From Methylomicrobium agile (GTDB lineage: Bacteria; Pseudomonadota; Gammaproteobacteria; Methylococcales; Methylomonadaceae), in assembly GCF_000733855.1 (NCBI RefSeq), contig NZ_JPOJ01000001.1, positions 3,861,001-3,925,000 of the forward strand: a stretch of DNA of 64,000 nt, in the 5' to 3' direction. Within the stretch, counting starts at the first letter, position 1. Each line of letters opens with the position of its first letter. The notes beneath the pieces are model-generated. The model had not been told where the DNA came from, made no database searches, and worked only from the letters and a program-made list of their open reading frames with translations. A program made the translations under genes and the position numbers. Shown here in pieces: positions 28,345-36,858 of this stretch.

Positions 28345-28433
28345 CCGCCCTTGCCGCTCCCGCGGCCCGGCAATTCCCTATCGGGTCGCTTCCTTGAATC
28401 CGGCACGGCCCGCTTCCACCAAGATTTCGTAAA

Positions 28434-29276
28434 ATGGAATTTTTTCAGACACGGGACCGCCTGTCCCTTTTTTATACGGCCCGTCCGGCGGTGTCGCCGA
28501 AAGCGTCGATCGTGTTTCTGCATGGCGTGGGCGAACATATCGGCCGCTACGAGCCGGCTCTTCAGGCGTTCGCCGCCCGGGGATACCACTGCTACGGCTT
28601 CGATCAGCGCGGCTTCGGCCGTTCCGAAGGCAAACGCGGGCATGTTCATGTTTTTCAGGACTACGTCGACGATGTCGCCGAGTTCATCGCCAGGATCGTT
28701 GACGAGGCGGCGGCCCGTCCGCTTTTTCTGTTCGGTCACAGCATGGGCTCGATCGTGATGCTGAACTACGTGCTGCAGTACCCGCAAATCATCCGCGGAG
28801 TGCTGGTTTTTTCCTGCCCGCTGCACTTGGCCGGCCGGCTTGCCGATTACGGCGCCGCTTTAGCCAAAAAATGCTCGAAATATGCGCCGCAATTTACAGT
28901 TCCCACCCTGATCGACCTTGACGAACTGACCGACAATCCACGCGTGATCGACGACTTCGAGCACGACCCCTGCCGCCTCTCTACCGTCACGTTCGGCTGG
29001 CTGAACCAGTTTACCCTGGCCCGCGAACATATCGGGCGCCACGCCGGCCGCATTGTATCGCCCGCCTTGATTTGCCACGGCGGCAGTGACCGGATCGCCG
29101 CGCTTTCGGGCGCAAAGGCCTTGTACGAGCGGCTGGGGAGCAAGGACAAATCGTTAATCGTTTATCCCGGCTTCAAGCACGAACTGCTCAATCATCGGCC
29201 CGCCGAATCGGCGCAGGTATTGAAGGAAACCGCCGCTTGGCTGGACAAACGCCTGATCTCCCTCCAGAAGAACTAG
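28434..29276 (+). CDS. Alpha/beta hydrolase (monoacylglycerol lipase-like)
   Basis: A 280-residue serine hydrolase of the Hydrolase_4/lysophospholipase type. The oxyanion region is VFLHGVGEHIGRYE, then FDQRGFGRSEGKRGH; the nucleophile Ser is in LFGHSMGSIV (about residue 103), the acid Asp in CHGGSDRIA, and the His in YPGFKHELLNH. The substrate is probably a monoacylglycerol or lysolipid; this is inferred from the subgroup. The neighbouring PLA2-like lipoprotein makes a lipid-related role plausible. No signal peptide is seen. Confidence 0.85.
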   Translation: MEFFQTRDRLSLFYTARPAVSPKASIVFLHGVGEHIGRYEPALQAFAARGYHCYGFDQRGFGRSEGKRGHVHVFQDYVDDVAEFIARIVDEAAARPLFLFGHSMGSIVMLNYVLQYPQIIRGVLVFSCPLHLAGRLADYGAALAKKCSKYAPQFTVPTLIDLDELTDNPRVIDDFEHDPCRLSTVTFGWLNQFTLAREHIGRHAGRIVSPALICHGGSDRIAALSGAKALYERLGSKDKSLIVYPGFKHELLNHRPAESAQVLKETAAWLDKRLISLQKN

Positions 29277-29363
29277 CGCCGGCTTGCCGGATCGACGAAA
29301 TTCGGTATCCCTCTCCGAAGACTCGTTCCGTGCCTCCGCCGCCGAATACGATATGAAAACACC

Positions 29364-29717
29364 TCAGTTGCCGGCCGATGCGATGTCGTCGCTACGGAAC
29401 GCCTCCGGATTGTAAATGCGATACAGGTCGTAAGGCACCACGACCGTATCGAAAACGGTAGAAAAAGGCAGATCGATAGTCAGAACAAAGCCGACAATCC
29501 CGTTGACCCATCCCGGCTGCACACCTTCCTGGTCGGTTTTCAAAGGCTGGCCTTTCATTAGCGTCCCGAGATCGTTCACATCCTGCCGAACGCCGGGATA
29601 AACCCGCCATTTATCATCTTGCTCAACAACGTCGGTTCTCGCTCGTATGCTCGAACAGCCGAGCATCAGCAAATCCAGGAGAATCACCGTAACCCATCTT
29701 GCAGTATTGAACTTCAT
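29364..29717 (-). CDS. YceK/YidQ-like lipoprotein
   Basis: A 117-residue predicted outer-membrane lipoprotein with the lipobox LMLGCSS (Cys21). The C-terminal half contains VLTIDLPFSTVFDTVVVPYDLYRI, the typical core of the small YceK/YidQ lipoprotein family, whose function is unknown. The gene is monocistronic and convergent with the hydrolase gene. Confidence 0.7.
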   Translation of the reverse strand: MKFNTARWVTVILLDLLMLGCSSIRARTDVVEQDDKWRVYPGVRQDVNDLGTLMKGQPLKTDQEGVQPGWVNGIVGFVLTIDLPFSTVFDTVVVPYDLYRIYNPEAFRSDDIASAGN

Positions 29718-29894
29718 CGCTCTTTCCTACCTTCCAGTGGAAACGCTCCCGTTCCGGAAAACCCCTCGGAGAGAACGATCCTAACCCCATGAACCGGCCG
29801 CCGCGCCGTAAGCCTGTCACCTCTGCTTTATCTGACCCGCAGTCCTTCCGCAGGTTCGATACGATCTCGCCAAACCGCTTCATCACGTCCGGAT

Positions 29895-30362
29895 TTAGCG
29901 CCAGGCCTGAATCGGTACGGCGGAAACGCTGTTTTTCGGCGAGCCTTCCAATACCCGGTCGCTGTAGACCATATAAACCAGGGTATTGCGGTTTTTATCG
30001 AAAAACCTGACCACCTGCATCGACTTGAATATCAGCGAGGTGCGTTTTTTGAATACGTTTTCACCGTCGCGCTCGCCCGATTTGATCTTTGGATCGAGGT
30101 TGATCGCTCCGGTCTGATGGCAGGACAGCGACGCATCCGAAGTGTCTTCGGCAACGCCGACCGCCCCGGAAACCCCGCCCGTTTTGGCCCGGCTAATGTA
30201 GCAAGTCACGCCGGCGACGTCTGGATCGTCGAATGCCTCGATCACGATCTTGTTGTCGGGGCCGATCAGCTTGAATTCGGTATCTACGGAGCCGATCGTA
30301 TCGGCCGGCGCGGTTGTGCTGCAAGCGATCAATAACAGACTGATGACGCTTCGGTTTTTCAT
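29895..30362 (-). CDS. creA: CreA family protein
   Basis: A 155-residue exported protein. After a signal peptide (residues 1-20), it carries the CreA core: [21 protein letters not shown] (split here at residue 23), [30 protein letters not shown] and [22 protein letters not shown]. Two conserved cysteines may form a disulfide. The function of CreA is not established. The ATG at 30362 is chosen because GGAGGA lies just upstream; the open frame extends to 30395. Confidence 0.88.
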   Translation of the reverse strand: MKNRSVISLLLIACSTTAPADTIGSVDTEFKLIGPDNKIVIEAFDDPDVAGVTCYISRAKTGGVSGAVGVAEDTSDASLSCHQTGAINLDPKIKSGERDGENVFKKRTSLIFKSMQVVRFFDKNRNTLVYMVYSDRVLEGSPKNSVSAVPIQAWR

Positions 30363-30737
30363 AGGGGTCCTCCCGAAATGGTTAAGGTAAAACAAAAAGT
30401 AATCCGATTATCTTCTATTACACAGGAACCCTGACTTTTTTCAAGCTTTTCGACGGCTTTACGGAGGCCGGTGACGCGGATGTTTTTTGTCGAGACCCGC
30501 CGCCTCTGCCATTTGAATCCATTCGATGGATTGAATCGGACACGATTATTCCGCCAGTCTGAACCCTCGATCGCATTCATTGCTCTTAAGTGTTATTCCC
30601 GATGCAATCGGGCCTTAAGTCCGGTATCGGCAATGGCAGGTTTACGGATTTTTGAATCGTCCTGAAGCAAAAATCGCCTGTGATTGATCCGCAACCGAGT
30701 CTTCGATTTTTTTCATCCGGTTATCGAGGAGGTCGTG
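30363..30737. other. Intergenic region, no gene seen
   Basis: About 375 bases between divergent creA and the LysM gene. It should contain both promoters. Short open frames here have no family resemblance. No hairpin with a T-tract was found. Confidence 0.5.
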
Positions 30738-31454
30738 ATGAGTCTATTTACCGAAATCGTCAAATCCGCCATCGGCGCGAATACCCACGAAGAAGCCGAA
30801 CCCAAGACCCAAAATCTGGTAAACGGCGCCCTTGGCATGCTGGAGTCCATGGGGGGCGTCGGCGGACTGGTTCAAAAATTCCAGCAGTCCGGACTCGGCG
30901 AGGTGGCCTCGTCGTGGGTCGGCAAGGAAAAAAACCAAACCGTACAGCCGGAGCAATTGAAACAGGTATTGGGCGAGGATCAAATCAGGAACCTGGCCCA
31001 ACGAGCGGGCATCTCCGAATCCGCGGCGCCCTCCGTGCTTTCGAAAATCCTGCCCGACATGGTCGACAGATTGACGCCGGAAGGCAAGGAACCCGAATCG
31101 GGCAATCTGGCGGAGTGGGGCAAGATGATTCTGGGCGGGGCGGGCATCGCCGCGGCCGCGGCAGGCGTCTATTTCGGACGCCAGGACAAGGAAGAGGATC
31201 AGCCCTCGATCGAGCCTGAGCAAACCACGCCGTCGCCGGCTGTCACGGGTATCAAAGCCGACGCGCCGGCCGCTCCGGCATCCCCTGCCCCGCAGCCGCG
31301 CACTTATCAAGTCGCGAGCGGCGACACGCTGTCGGAAATCGCGAAGCGGTTTTACCATGACCCGAACCAGTGGCCGCGCATTTACAAGGCGAACCGCGAC
31401 ATTTTGAACAATCCGGACCGGATATCCCCAGGCCAGAATTTGCGCATCCCCTAA
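30738..31454 (+). CDS. DUF937 (YidB-like) protein with C-terminal LysM domain
   Basis: A 238-residue protein. Residues 1-110 match the YidB/DUF937 style (VNGALGMLESMGGVGGLVQKFQQSGLGEVASSWVG, then GISESAAPSVLSKILPDMVDRLTPEG). A hydrophobic Gly/Ala segment (about 132-147) follows, then a Pro/Ala linker, and a LysM domain at 187-238 (YQVASGDTLSEIAKRFYHDP...ISPGQNLRIP), which binds peptidoglycan or chitin-like glycans. The fusion places YidB at the wall. The start is the ATG at 30738, with GAGGAGG in front. Confidence 0.82.
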   Translation: MSLFTEIVKSAIGANTHEEAEPKTQNLVNGALGMLESMGGVGGLVQKFQQSGLGEVASSWVGKEKNQTVQPEQLKQVLGEDQIRNLAQRAGISESAAPSVLSKILPDMVDRLTPEGKEPESGNLAEWGKMILGGAGIAAAAAGVYFGRQDKEEDQPSIEPEQTTPSPAVTGIKADAPAAPASPAPQPRTYQVASGDTLSEIAKRFYHDPNQWPRIYKANRDILNNPDRISPGQNLRIP

Positions 31455-31760
31455 CGATAGCGCAGGTCAACGGGAGCCGTCGTGGAGAGAATTGAATGGC
31501 GCTTAGGATTAGGTCGATCATAATTTTCCCCTCGTTCTCCCGCCGAACGCTTAGCTGTAGGGTACGCTGTGCGTGTCTTTCGATATTAGATGGTACGTAC
31601 TCGGCAACGGCTCCATGCGTTGCCCTAACTCCTGCATCCCTGCAGTCGAGCGTACCCTACGGGGCTGGCTGGACTTAACGACATGGCAGCCTTCAGAAGG
31701 TGAGGGCCTTCCTACACACGACATGAAAATGCTCTAACGTAAACCGGCATTCCTTGAAAT
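31455..31760. other. Intergenic region holding a REP-like repeat
   Basis: About 306 bases; the only clear content is the REP copy at 31557-31660. Short frames in it are not supported as genes. Confidence 0.5.
31557..31660. repeat. REP-like palindromic repeat, copy B (partly degenerate arms)
   Basis: The left arm at 31557-31574 reads GTAGGGTACGCTGTGCGT; the right arm at 31649-31660 reads AGCGTACCCTAC. The right arm has lost part of its inner half, and the spacer is longer than in the other copies. Confidence 0.8.
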
Positions 31761-31985
31761 TCAGCCCCGCAACGTCTTTTCCAATTTTTTCGCCTGGCCG
31801 GCGTCCAGCCACCGCTCGCACCAGGCATTCAAGGAACCGGCGCTGCCTTTCATCAGCTCGAATTCCCGTTTGGCTTCTCCCGGCTGTTCCTTGGGCCACC
31901 AGCTGCGCGCGATAAACTGGCCGGCGATATACTCGCGGGCTCTGGATAACTCGGCGTCCGTGATATGGATGTTTTTCGAAGTCAT
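31761..31985 (-). CDS. Small protein of unknown function
   Basis: A 74-residue, charged, probably helical protein containing FIARSWWPKEQPGEAKREFE and a C-terminal LNAWCERWLDAGQAKKLEKTLRG. The internal ATG at 31985 is preferred over the track-longer start at 32093, whose extra 36 residues look like untranslated leader. No family was recognised and no motif shows function. Confidence 0.55.
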   Translation of the reverse strand: MTSKNIHITDAELSRAREYIAGQFIARSWWPKEQPGEAKREFELMKGSAGSLNAWCERWLDAGQAKKLEKTLRG

Positions 31986-32114
31986 CGGGTTCACCAACCT
32001 GAATAAAGATAGGGGGACGAAAAGGTTGTAATACTCCGACCTTATTTTTAGGCAATAGTTGATTTTAAGATGATAATGAAAGCCTTGCCGCACCGATAGA
32101 GATCAAGTCTCCGA

Positions 32115-33353
32115 ATGAACATGCTCAAATTTTTACTTGCCCGTTCAACGCCGGTTGTCCTTGCCTTACTGCTCGGATTTGTTGCCTCGATAGCCGGCGC
32201 GGCGCCTTCAGCGGTAACGCCTGAAGCCGAATCAGATCGGATTGCGCCGCAAGCGGGCATCGCCGTCGAAGTGTTCATTCGCGAAGGCTGCCCCCATTGC
32301 GAGAAAGCCAGATCATTCCTGGGCGCTTTGGCGGCCGAGCGGCCGGAGCTGCGGATTTTGCTGCGCGATGTCGGCCAAGACGCGGCCGCGCTCGAGCGCT
32401 TGAGAGAGTTGGCGAATGCGCAAGGCATCGGCAAACCCGGCGTGCCGGCTTTTTATATCGACCGGCGGCTGATGATCGGCTTTTCGGATGAGGCAAACAC
32501 CGGAAAACAACTTCTGGACGCACTGGCCGATGCAAAACGGCCGCAACCGGCCGCACCTCCGGAAAGCTGTACCCTCGATCAAACCCAGGTTTGCGAAAAG
32601 CCGTCAGAGCCGGCCGGCTTCGAAGTTTCGCTGTTCGGCCATACGCTCGCGCCGGATCGGGCCGGCTTGCCGCTGTTCACGCTGGCGATGGGTCTGCTCG
32701 ACGGCTTCAACCCCTGCTCGATGTGGGTGCTGATCCTGATGATTTCGCTGTTGGCGCCGATGCGGGACCGTTGGCGCATGTTCGCGGTCGCGGGAACCTT
32801 CATCGCGGTCGAAGGGCTGGCCTATCTGGTTTTCATGGCGGCCTGGCTGAATCTGTTCTTGCTGGTGGGATTCTCGCGGGTCTCGCAGCTCATCATCGCA
32901 GCGCTGGCGATAGGCGCCGGGATGATTCATATCAAGGATGCGCTGGCCTTCGGCCGTGGGATTTCGCTGTCGATACCGCAACAATCCAAACCCGGCCTCT
33001 ACGCGCAAATCCGCCGAATCCTCCAGGCCGAAAATCTGCTCGGTGCGCTCATCGCCGCCGCGATGCTGGCCGTTTTGGTGCAGATCGTCGAGTTCCTCTG
33101 CACCTCGGGCTTTCCGGCGCTTTATACCCGCATTCTGACCCTGCGACAAATGGATCCCTGGAGTTACTACGGCTACCTGCTGCTGTACAACGCGGCTTAC
33201 ATGTTCGACGATGTGCTCGTGCTCGGCGTCGGCATATTCACGCTCAGCCAGAGGCGGCTCCAGGAAAAGGAAGGCCGCTGGCTCAAACTGGCCAGCGGCG
33301 GCGTAATGATCGCTCTCGGCGTCTATCTGTTGGAGGCACGGCATTCGGGTTGA
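32115..33353 (+). CDS. Glutaredoxin-like domain fused to a membrane thiol-redox domain
   Basis: A 412-residue protein. It has a signal peptide (1-29), then a glutaredoxin/thioredoxin-fold domain with active site GCPHCEKA (about residue 60) and the cis-Pro in KPGVPAFYI, then a membrane domain of about six helices. In the membrane part two cysteines stand in LDGFNPCSMWVLILM and QIVEFLCTSGFPALYT, positions similar to the Cys pair of DsbD/ScsB-type electron carriers. It is predicted to pass reducing power across the inner membrane to the periplasmic domain. A further Cys pair (CTLDQTQVC) lies in the linker. Confidence 0.78.
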   Translation: MNMLKFLLARSTPVVLALLLGFVASIAGAAPSAVTPEAESDRIAPQAGIAVEVFIREGCPHCEKARSFLGALAAERPELRILLRDVGQDAAALERLRELANAQGIGKPGVPAFYIDRRLMIGFSDEANTGKQLLDALADAKRPQPAAPPESCTLDQTQVCEKPSEPAGFEVSLFGHTLAPDRAGLPLFTLAMGLLDGFNPCSMWVLILMISLLAPMRDRWRMFAVAGTFIAVEGLAYLVFMAAWLNLFLLVGFSRVSQLIIAALAIGAGMIHIKDALAFGRGISLSIPQQSKPGLYAQIRRILQAENLLGALIAAAMLAVLVQIVEFLCTSGFPALYTRILTLRQMDPWSYYGYLLLYNAAYMFDDVLVLGVGIFTLSQRRLQEKEGRWLKLASGGVMIALGVYLLEARHSG

Positions 33354-33719
33354 GCGACAGCCACCTCGACCGAACCGAACTGGCGGTATGCCGATCGCTC
33401 TGCCCTGCCTATGAAAGCTATGTCCTGAAACCGCATGAATAGCCGCGTCCGCAACCTCCGCGCCGCAGGGTGCGGCTAAGACTCAAGAGCCAGCACAGGA
33501 ACTTGCGTTTCGCACTAGGCATTTCCCCGTCGTTCATGGCATTATTGACAGCAGTTTATTCTCATTTCGATTTAAATAACCGTTTTATCAAACGGCGGTC
33601 GGTAAAAATACCCTGGCAAAAGTTCAATCATTTCGTATCGGCGCGCTTATAATTCTTCAAAACAGTATGATCTTTCCCTATTCGACATCTTTTAAAAAGT
33701 ACCCGGGAGCAGTTACACG
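33354..33719. other. Intergenic region, no gene seen
   Basis: About 366 bases between two plus-strand membrane protein genes. It becomes AT-rich after 33540, consistent with a promoter for 33720. No repeat or conserved peptide was recognised. Confidence 0.45.
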
Positions 33720-35255
33720 ATGACGGCCGAACTCTTCGTTCTCTTGACGGTGCAGTTGCTTGGAACCGGGGCGGCCTTCCTTCTGGCCTACCGGTCCTTC
33801 GAAAAACGCCGCATCAAACTGGGCGCCGAACCGACGCTGCCGCAATACTTTATCCGCCGGAGCACCTACACGGCCGGAATCGCCTTATATTGTACGCTAA
33901 TGGCAACGTTCTACGGCCTGTTGACGTGGCAATGGCTGGCTATCGAGCCTCTGGTGACGCTGATCGTCAAGAGCCTTCGCACCGGAGATTGGGTAACCCT
34001 TTTGAACGGTTTGGGCGGCAGCACATTGGTCCCGTTGATCATCGCCGCACTGTTGCTGTTTTTCATTGCCTGGGAAAACAAGTTCAATCCCCTGCTGATC
34101 TTGCGCGACAGCATCCACGATGCCTTCGCGATTCCGACCAAGGCGGTCGAAGTCTACAATGCGCTGGTCACTTCGAGATTGTCCGCGATCGACGGCCGTT
34201 TAAAAGAGAAAATTGCCGACCGTCTGTTGGTGCCGAGCATCGATCCCGGCGATTTCCAGAAATCCGACGCCACCGTCGAGTATAAATGGGCGCACAATTG
34301 CCTGCTTTTCGATGAAATCCAAAACTACGCCGAGCAAACCTCCTTTCGCCGTTTTTTCAACGAACCGTCGCTGAAATGGGGAGAAATCTGCATTTCCTAC
34401 AACGCCATGTCGGAAAGAGTCGCCGTGTGGAAAGAAGCCGAGCCGCACTATACCAAGACGGTCAATCTACTGAAGGATCTGGACCACTTGACCGGCCTGC
34501 TCTGCCGCCTGCTCGCGTCGCTGATCGTGTTCGGCAGCGCCAATGAGAACGACATTTGGTCCGCCGTGAAGCGGCTCGGCGGCAACGTGCGCGAAGCCCG
34601 ACTGGAACACACCTATAGATACATCCTGCTGTTTACCGCCGCCGCCGCGGTCGGAGTGATGCTGGGCCGGGAAATCTCGGTCCTGCTGCACAATACCTTC
34701 CTGTTTCCGGAAAGGCCGCTTGCCCACTTCGACTACACCACTTTGCGTTGGGTCGCCTATGCGATTCCGATGTACGTGCTGCCGGTCGCACTGGTCTTCG
34801 TTTCCCGGACCTTTGTTTTCCGGCAGCATCGAGGGCGGTCCGACCGATACTACGGTTTTTATATATCGGTGATGATGTTGGGCTTCGCCGTCAGCACCGC
34901 GGTATCGGTACTGGTACTCGAACTGACCTTCTACCGCAGGGAGCATTTCAATTTTCTGGAAAGCTTCATCCAGCACATGCGTTGGGGAATCCTGCCAGCG
35001 CTCGTGTGCGGCTTCGTGGCTTATCAGATGGACAGCCCCGCCAGCGCATCGGAATCCATCGGCAGAGTGGTTTTGGCCGCTCTACTGCGGTTTTTCGGCT
35101 GGGGAACGATCGCCGTGATTATCATGTTGTATACGACGGACGATTTGCCGGTCGAAGTATCGAATCTGCGCTTCACCTTGGTCGGCACCGCGTTCTTCAT
35201 GATCGGCCTGCTGGGCGCGGCCGCTTACTTCCAAAAGCCGAGGGCTGACGATTAA
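33720..35255 (+). CDS. Multi-pass membrane protein of unknown function
   Basis: A 511-residue protein with an N-terminal helix (1-24), two more near residues 50-80 and 95-115, a cytoplasmic-looking domain of about 170 residues (125-300) and a C-terminal group of five to six helices. The soluble middle part includes a WAHNCLLFDEIQNYAEQTSF stretch but no known domain was recognised. A GGGAG lies 15 bases upstream of the ATG. It ends shortly before a palindromic repeat. A transporter or sensor role cannot be assigned. Confidence 0.65.
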   Translation: MTAELFVLLTVQLLGTGAAFLLAYRSFEKRRIKLGAEPTLPQYFIRRSTYTAGIALYCTLMATFYGLLTWQWLAIEPLVTLIVKSLRTGDWVTLLNGLGGSTLVPLIIAALLLFFIAWENKFNPLLILRDSIHDAFAIPTKAVEVYNALVTSRLSAIDGRLKEKIADRLLVPSIDPGDFQKSDATVEYKWAHNCLLFDEIQNYAEQTSFRRFFNEPSLKWGEICISYNAMSERVAVWKEAEPHYTKTVNLLKDLDHLTGLLCRLLASLIVFGSANENDIWSAVKRLGGNVREARLEHTYRYILLFTAAAAVGVMLGREISVLLHNTFLFPERPLAHFDYTTLRWVAYAIPMYVLPVALVFVSRTFVFRQHRGRSDRYYGFYISVMMLGFAVSTAVSVLVLELTFYRREHFNFLESFIQHMRWGILPALVCGFVAYQMDSPASASESIGRVVLAALLRFFGWGTIAVIIMLYTTDDLPVEVSNLRFTLVGTAFFMIGLLGAAAYFQKPRADD

Positions 35256-35282
35256 TCCGCCGCCTATGCACTATCCAGCCCT

Positions 35283-35384
35283 GTAGGTCGGACACGCTTT
35301 TGTGCCCGATAATATCGATACCTTAACCGGGTGATGGTTTTGAGCTCAAACGTCGGGCAACGGTGAAGCTGTTGCCCGACCTAC
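35283..35384. repeat. Second type of REP-like palindrome
   Basis: The left unit GTAGGTCGGACACGC...GTGCCCGAT (35283-35310) and right unit (35351-35384) share a GTAGGTCGG.../...CCGACCTAC frame in inverse orientation. The right unit is itself a hairpin, TCGGGCAAC...GTTGCCCGA. It lies between convergent genes. It differs in core from the GGTACGCTGTGCGTACC family. Confidence 0.75.
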
Positions 35385-35406
35385 TCACTACTCACTTTCC
35401 AGACAA

Positions 35407-36858
35407 TTACACATTCTGCCACCCGCCGCCAAGCGCCTTATACAAGTCCACCACCGCGCTCATTTGCTTCTGTTTCGTTTCGATCAGCTCTTTTTTGGCA
35501 TCCAAGGCATCCCTTTGCGTCAACAAAACCTCCAGATAATCGGCGCGGGCCGACAGGAACAGCTGGTTGGCCACGTCGATCGATTGCACGAGCGAGTCCA
35601 CCTGATTGCTCTTGAAGCGATAGTTCTTGTCCAGATTGTCGATGTTCGAAATTTGATTGGCCACTTCCATATAGGCTTTGATGATGCTTTGCTCGTACTC
35701 GTAAGCCGCCTGAACCTGCTTGGCGTTGGCGTTTTTGTATTCGGCGATGATCGCGTTCTTGTTTACCAGCGGTGCGACCATCTCGCCGGCAATGGTCGCC
35801 GCCAGCGACTCCGGCGTATTGATCAAATATTTGAGCGCGAAAGCCTGAAAGCCGATGCCGGCCTTGATGCCGAAGGTCGGATAGAAATTCGCTCTCGCCA
35901 CTTTGATGCTCAAATCGGCCGCCGCCAGCTCCAGTTCCGCTTGCTTGATATCGGGCCGGTTTTGCAGCAGTTGCGAAGGTATCCCCACCTGGAGCATTTT
36001 CGGTTTGATGTCCATGAAGCCGGCCGAATGGCGCTTGATCGGCCCGGACGTTCGGCCCAACAAAAAATTGATGCGGTTTTCAATGACGCTGATCTGCTGT
36101 TTGATCTCGTATTTTCTGCTCTCGTTTTTGGTCACTTCCGCAGCGTAACGTTTGACCGCGAGCGCATTCGTTCTGGCATAAATCTGCAATTGCTTGACCA
36201 TCTCCAGGCCGTTTTGCAGAATGGCGATGTATTGTTCCAGGTTTTCGAGCTGATTGTCCAACGCGAGCAGTTCGTAATACGAATGCGCGACCTCGGCGAC
36301 CAGATTGGTCACCAAAAAGTGCCGGCCTTCGATCGACGCCATGTAATCCAGCACGGCCACCTGCTTCTCGTTTCTGAGCTTTTTCCAAACGTCGATCTCC
36401 CAGGTCGAAAACAGCCCGAACTGATAATCGCCGAGCAAGGTCGGAAACGACTCGCCCGGCCGTATCTCCAGATTTTCCTCGACCGCGCCGCTGCGCGTAA
36501 ACTGTCCGACCTTGTCCGCGCCGGCGCCCGCACCGATGCTCACAAAGGGCAGATAAGCCCCTTTACGCTTTTGAATTTCATTTTCCGCCACGCTGATGCG
36601 CTGCAGCATGATATTCATTTCCTTATTGTTCGCGATCGCCGTTTTGATCAATGCGATCAGATCGGAATCTTCAAAAAAATCTGCCCAATTCGCGGTTGCG
36701 GTATTTTTCTGTGCCGAAACGCCCGGTGTATTCTTGAAATGATCCGGCAGCGCGGTGTCGGTCTTTTTGGCGGTCATTGCCGGGATGCCGCAGGCTTGTA
36801 ACATCAGCCCCACAGCGCCCAACAGCAAAAACTGCAATGTATTACTCTTCAACATCAT
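35407..36858 (-). CDS. RND efflux outer-membrane factor (NodT-type lipoprotein)
   Basis: A 483-residue TolC-like outer-membrane channel with a lipobox LMLQACG (Cys23). It contains two repeats of the outer-membrane efflux domain (about residues 60-260 and 270-475), with LRPDIKQAELELAAADLSIKVARANFYP-type helices (seen as QNRPDIKQAELELAAADL). It completes the tripartite pump with the two upstream genes. The start overlaps the end of the pump gene by 17 bases, so translation is coupled. Confidence 0.9.
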   Translation of the reverse strand: MMLKSNTLQFLLLGAVGLMLQACGIPAMTAKKTDTALPDHFKNTPGVSAQKNTATANWADFFEDSDLIALIKTAIANNKEMNIMLQRISVAENEIQKRKGAYLPFVSIGAGAGADKVGQFTRSGAVEENLEIRPGESFPTLLGDYQFGLFSTWEIDVWKKLRNEKQVAVLDYMASIEGRHFLVTNLVAEVAHSYYELLALDNQLENLEQYIAILQNGLEMVKQLQIYARTNALAVKRYAAEVTKNESRKYEIKQQISVIENRINFLLGRTSGPIKRHSAGFMDIKPKMLQVGIPSQLLQNRPDIKQAELELAAADLSIKVARANFYPTFGIKAGIGFQAFALKYLINTPESLAATIAGEMVAPLVNKNAIIAEYKNANAKQVQAAYEYEQSIIKAYMEVANQISNIDNLDKNYRFKSNQVDSLVQSIDVANQLFLSARADYLEVLLTQRDALDAKKELIETKQKQMSAVVDLYKALGGGWQNV

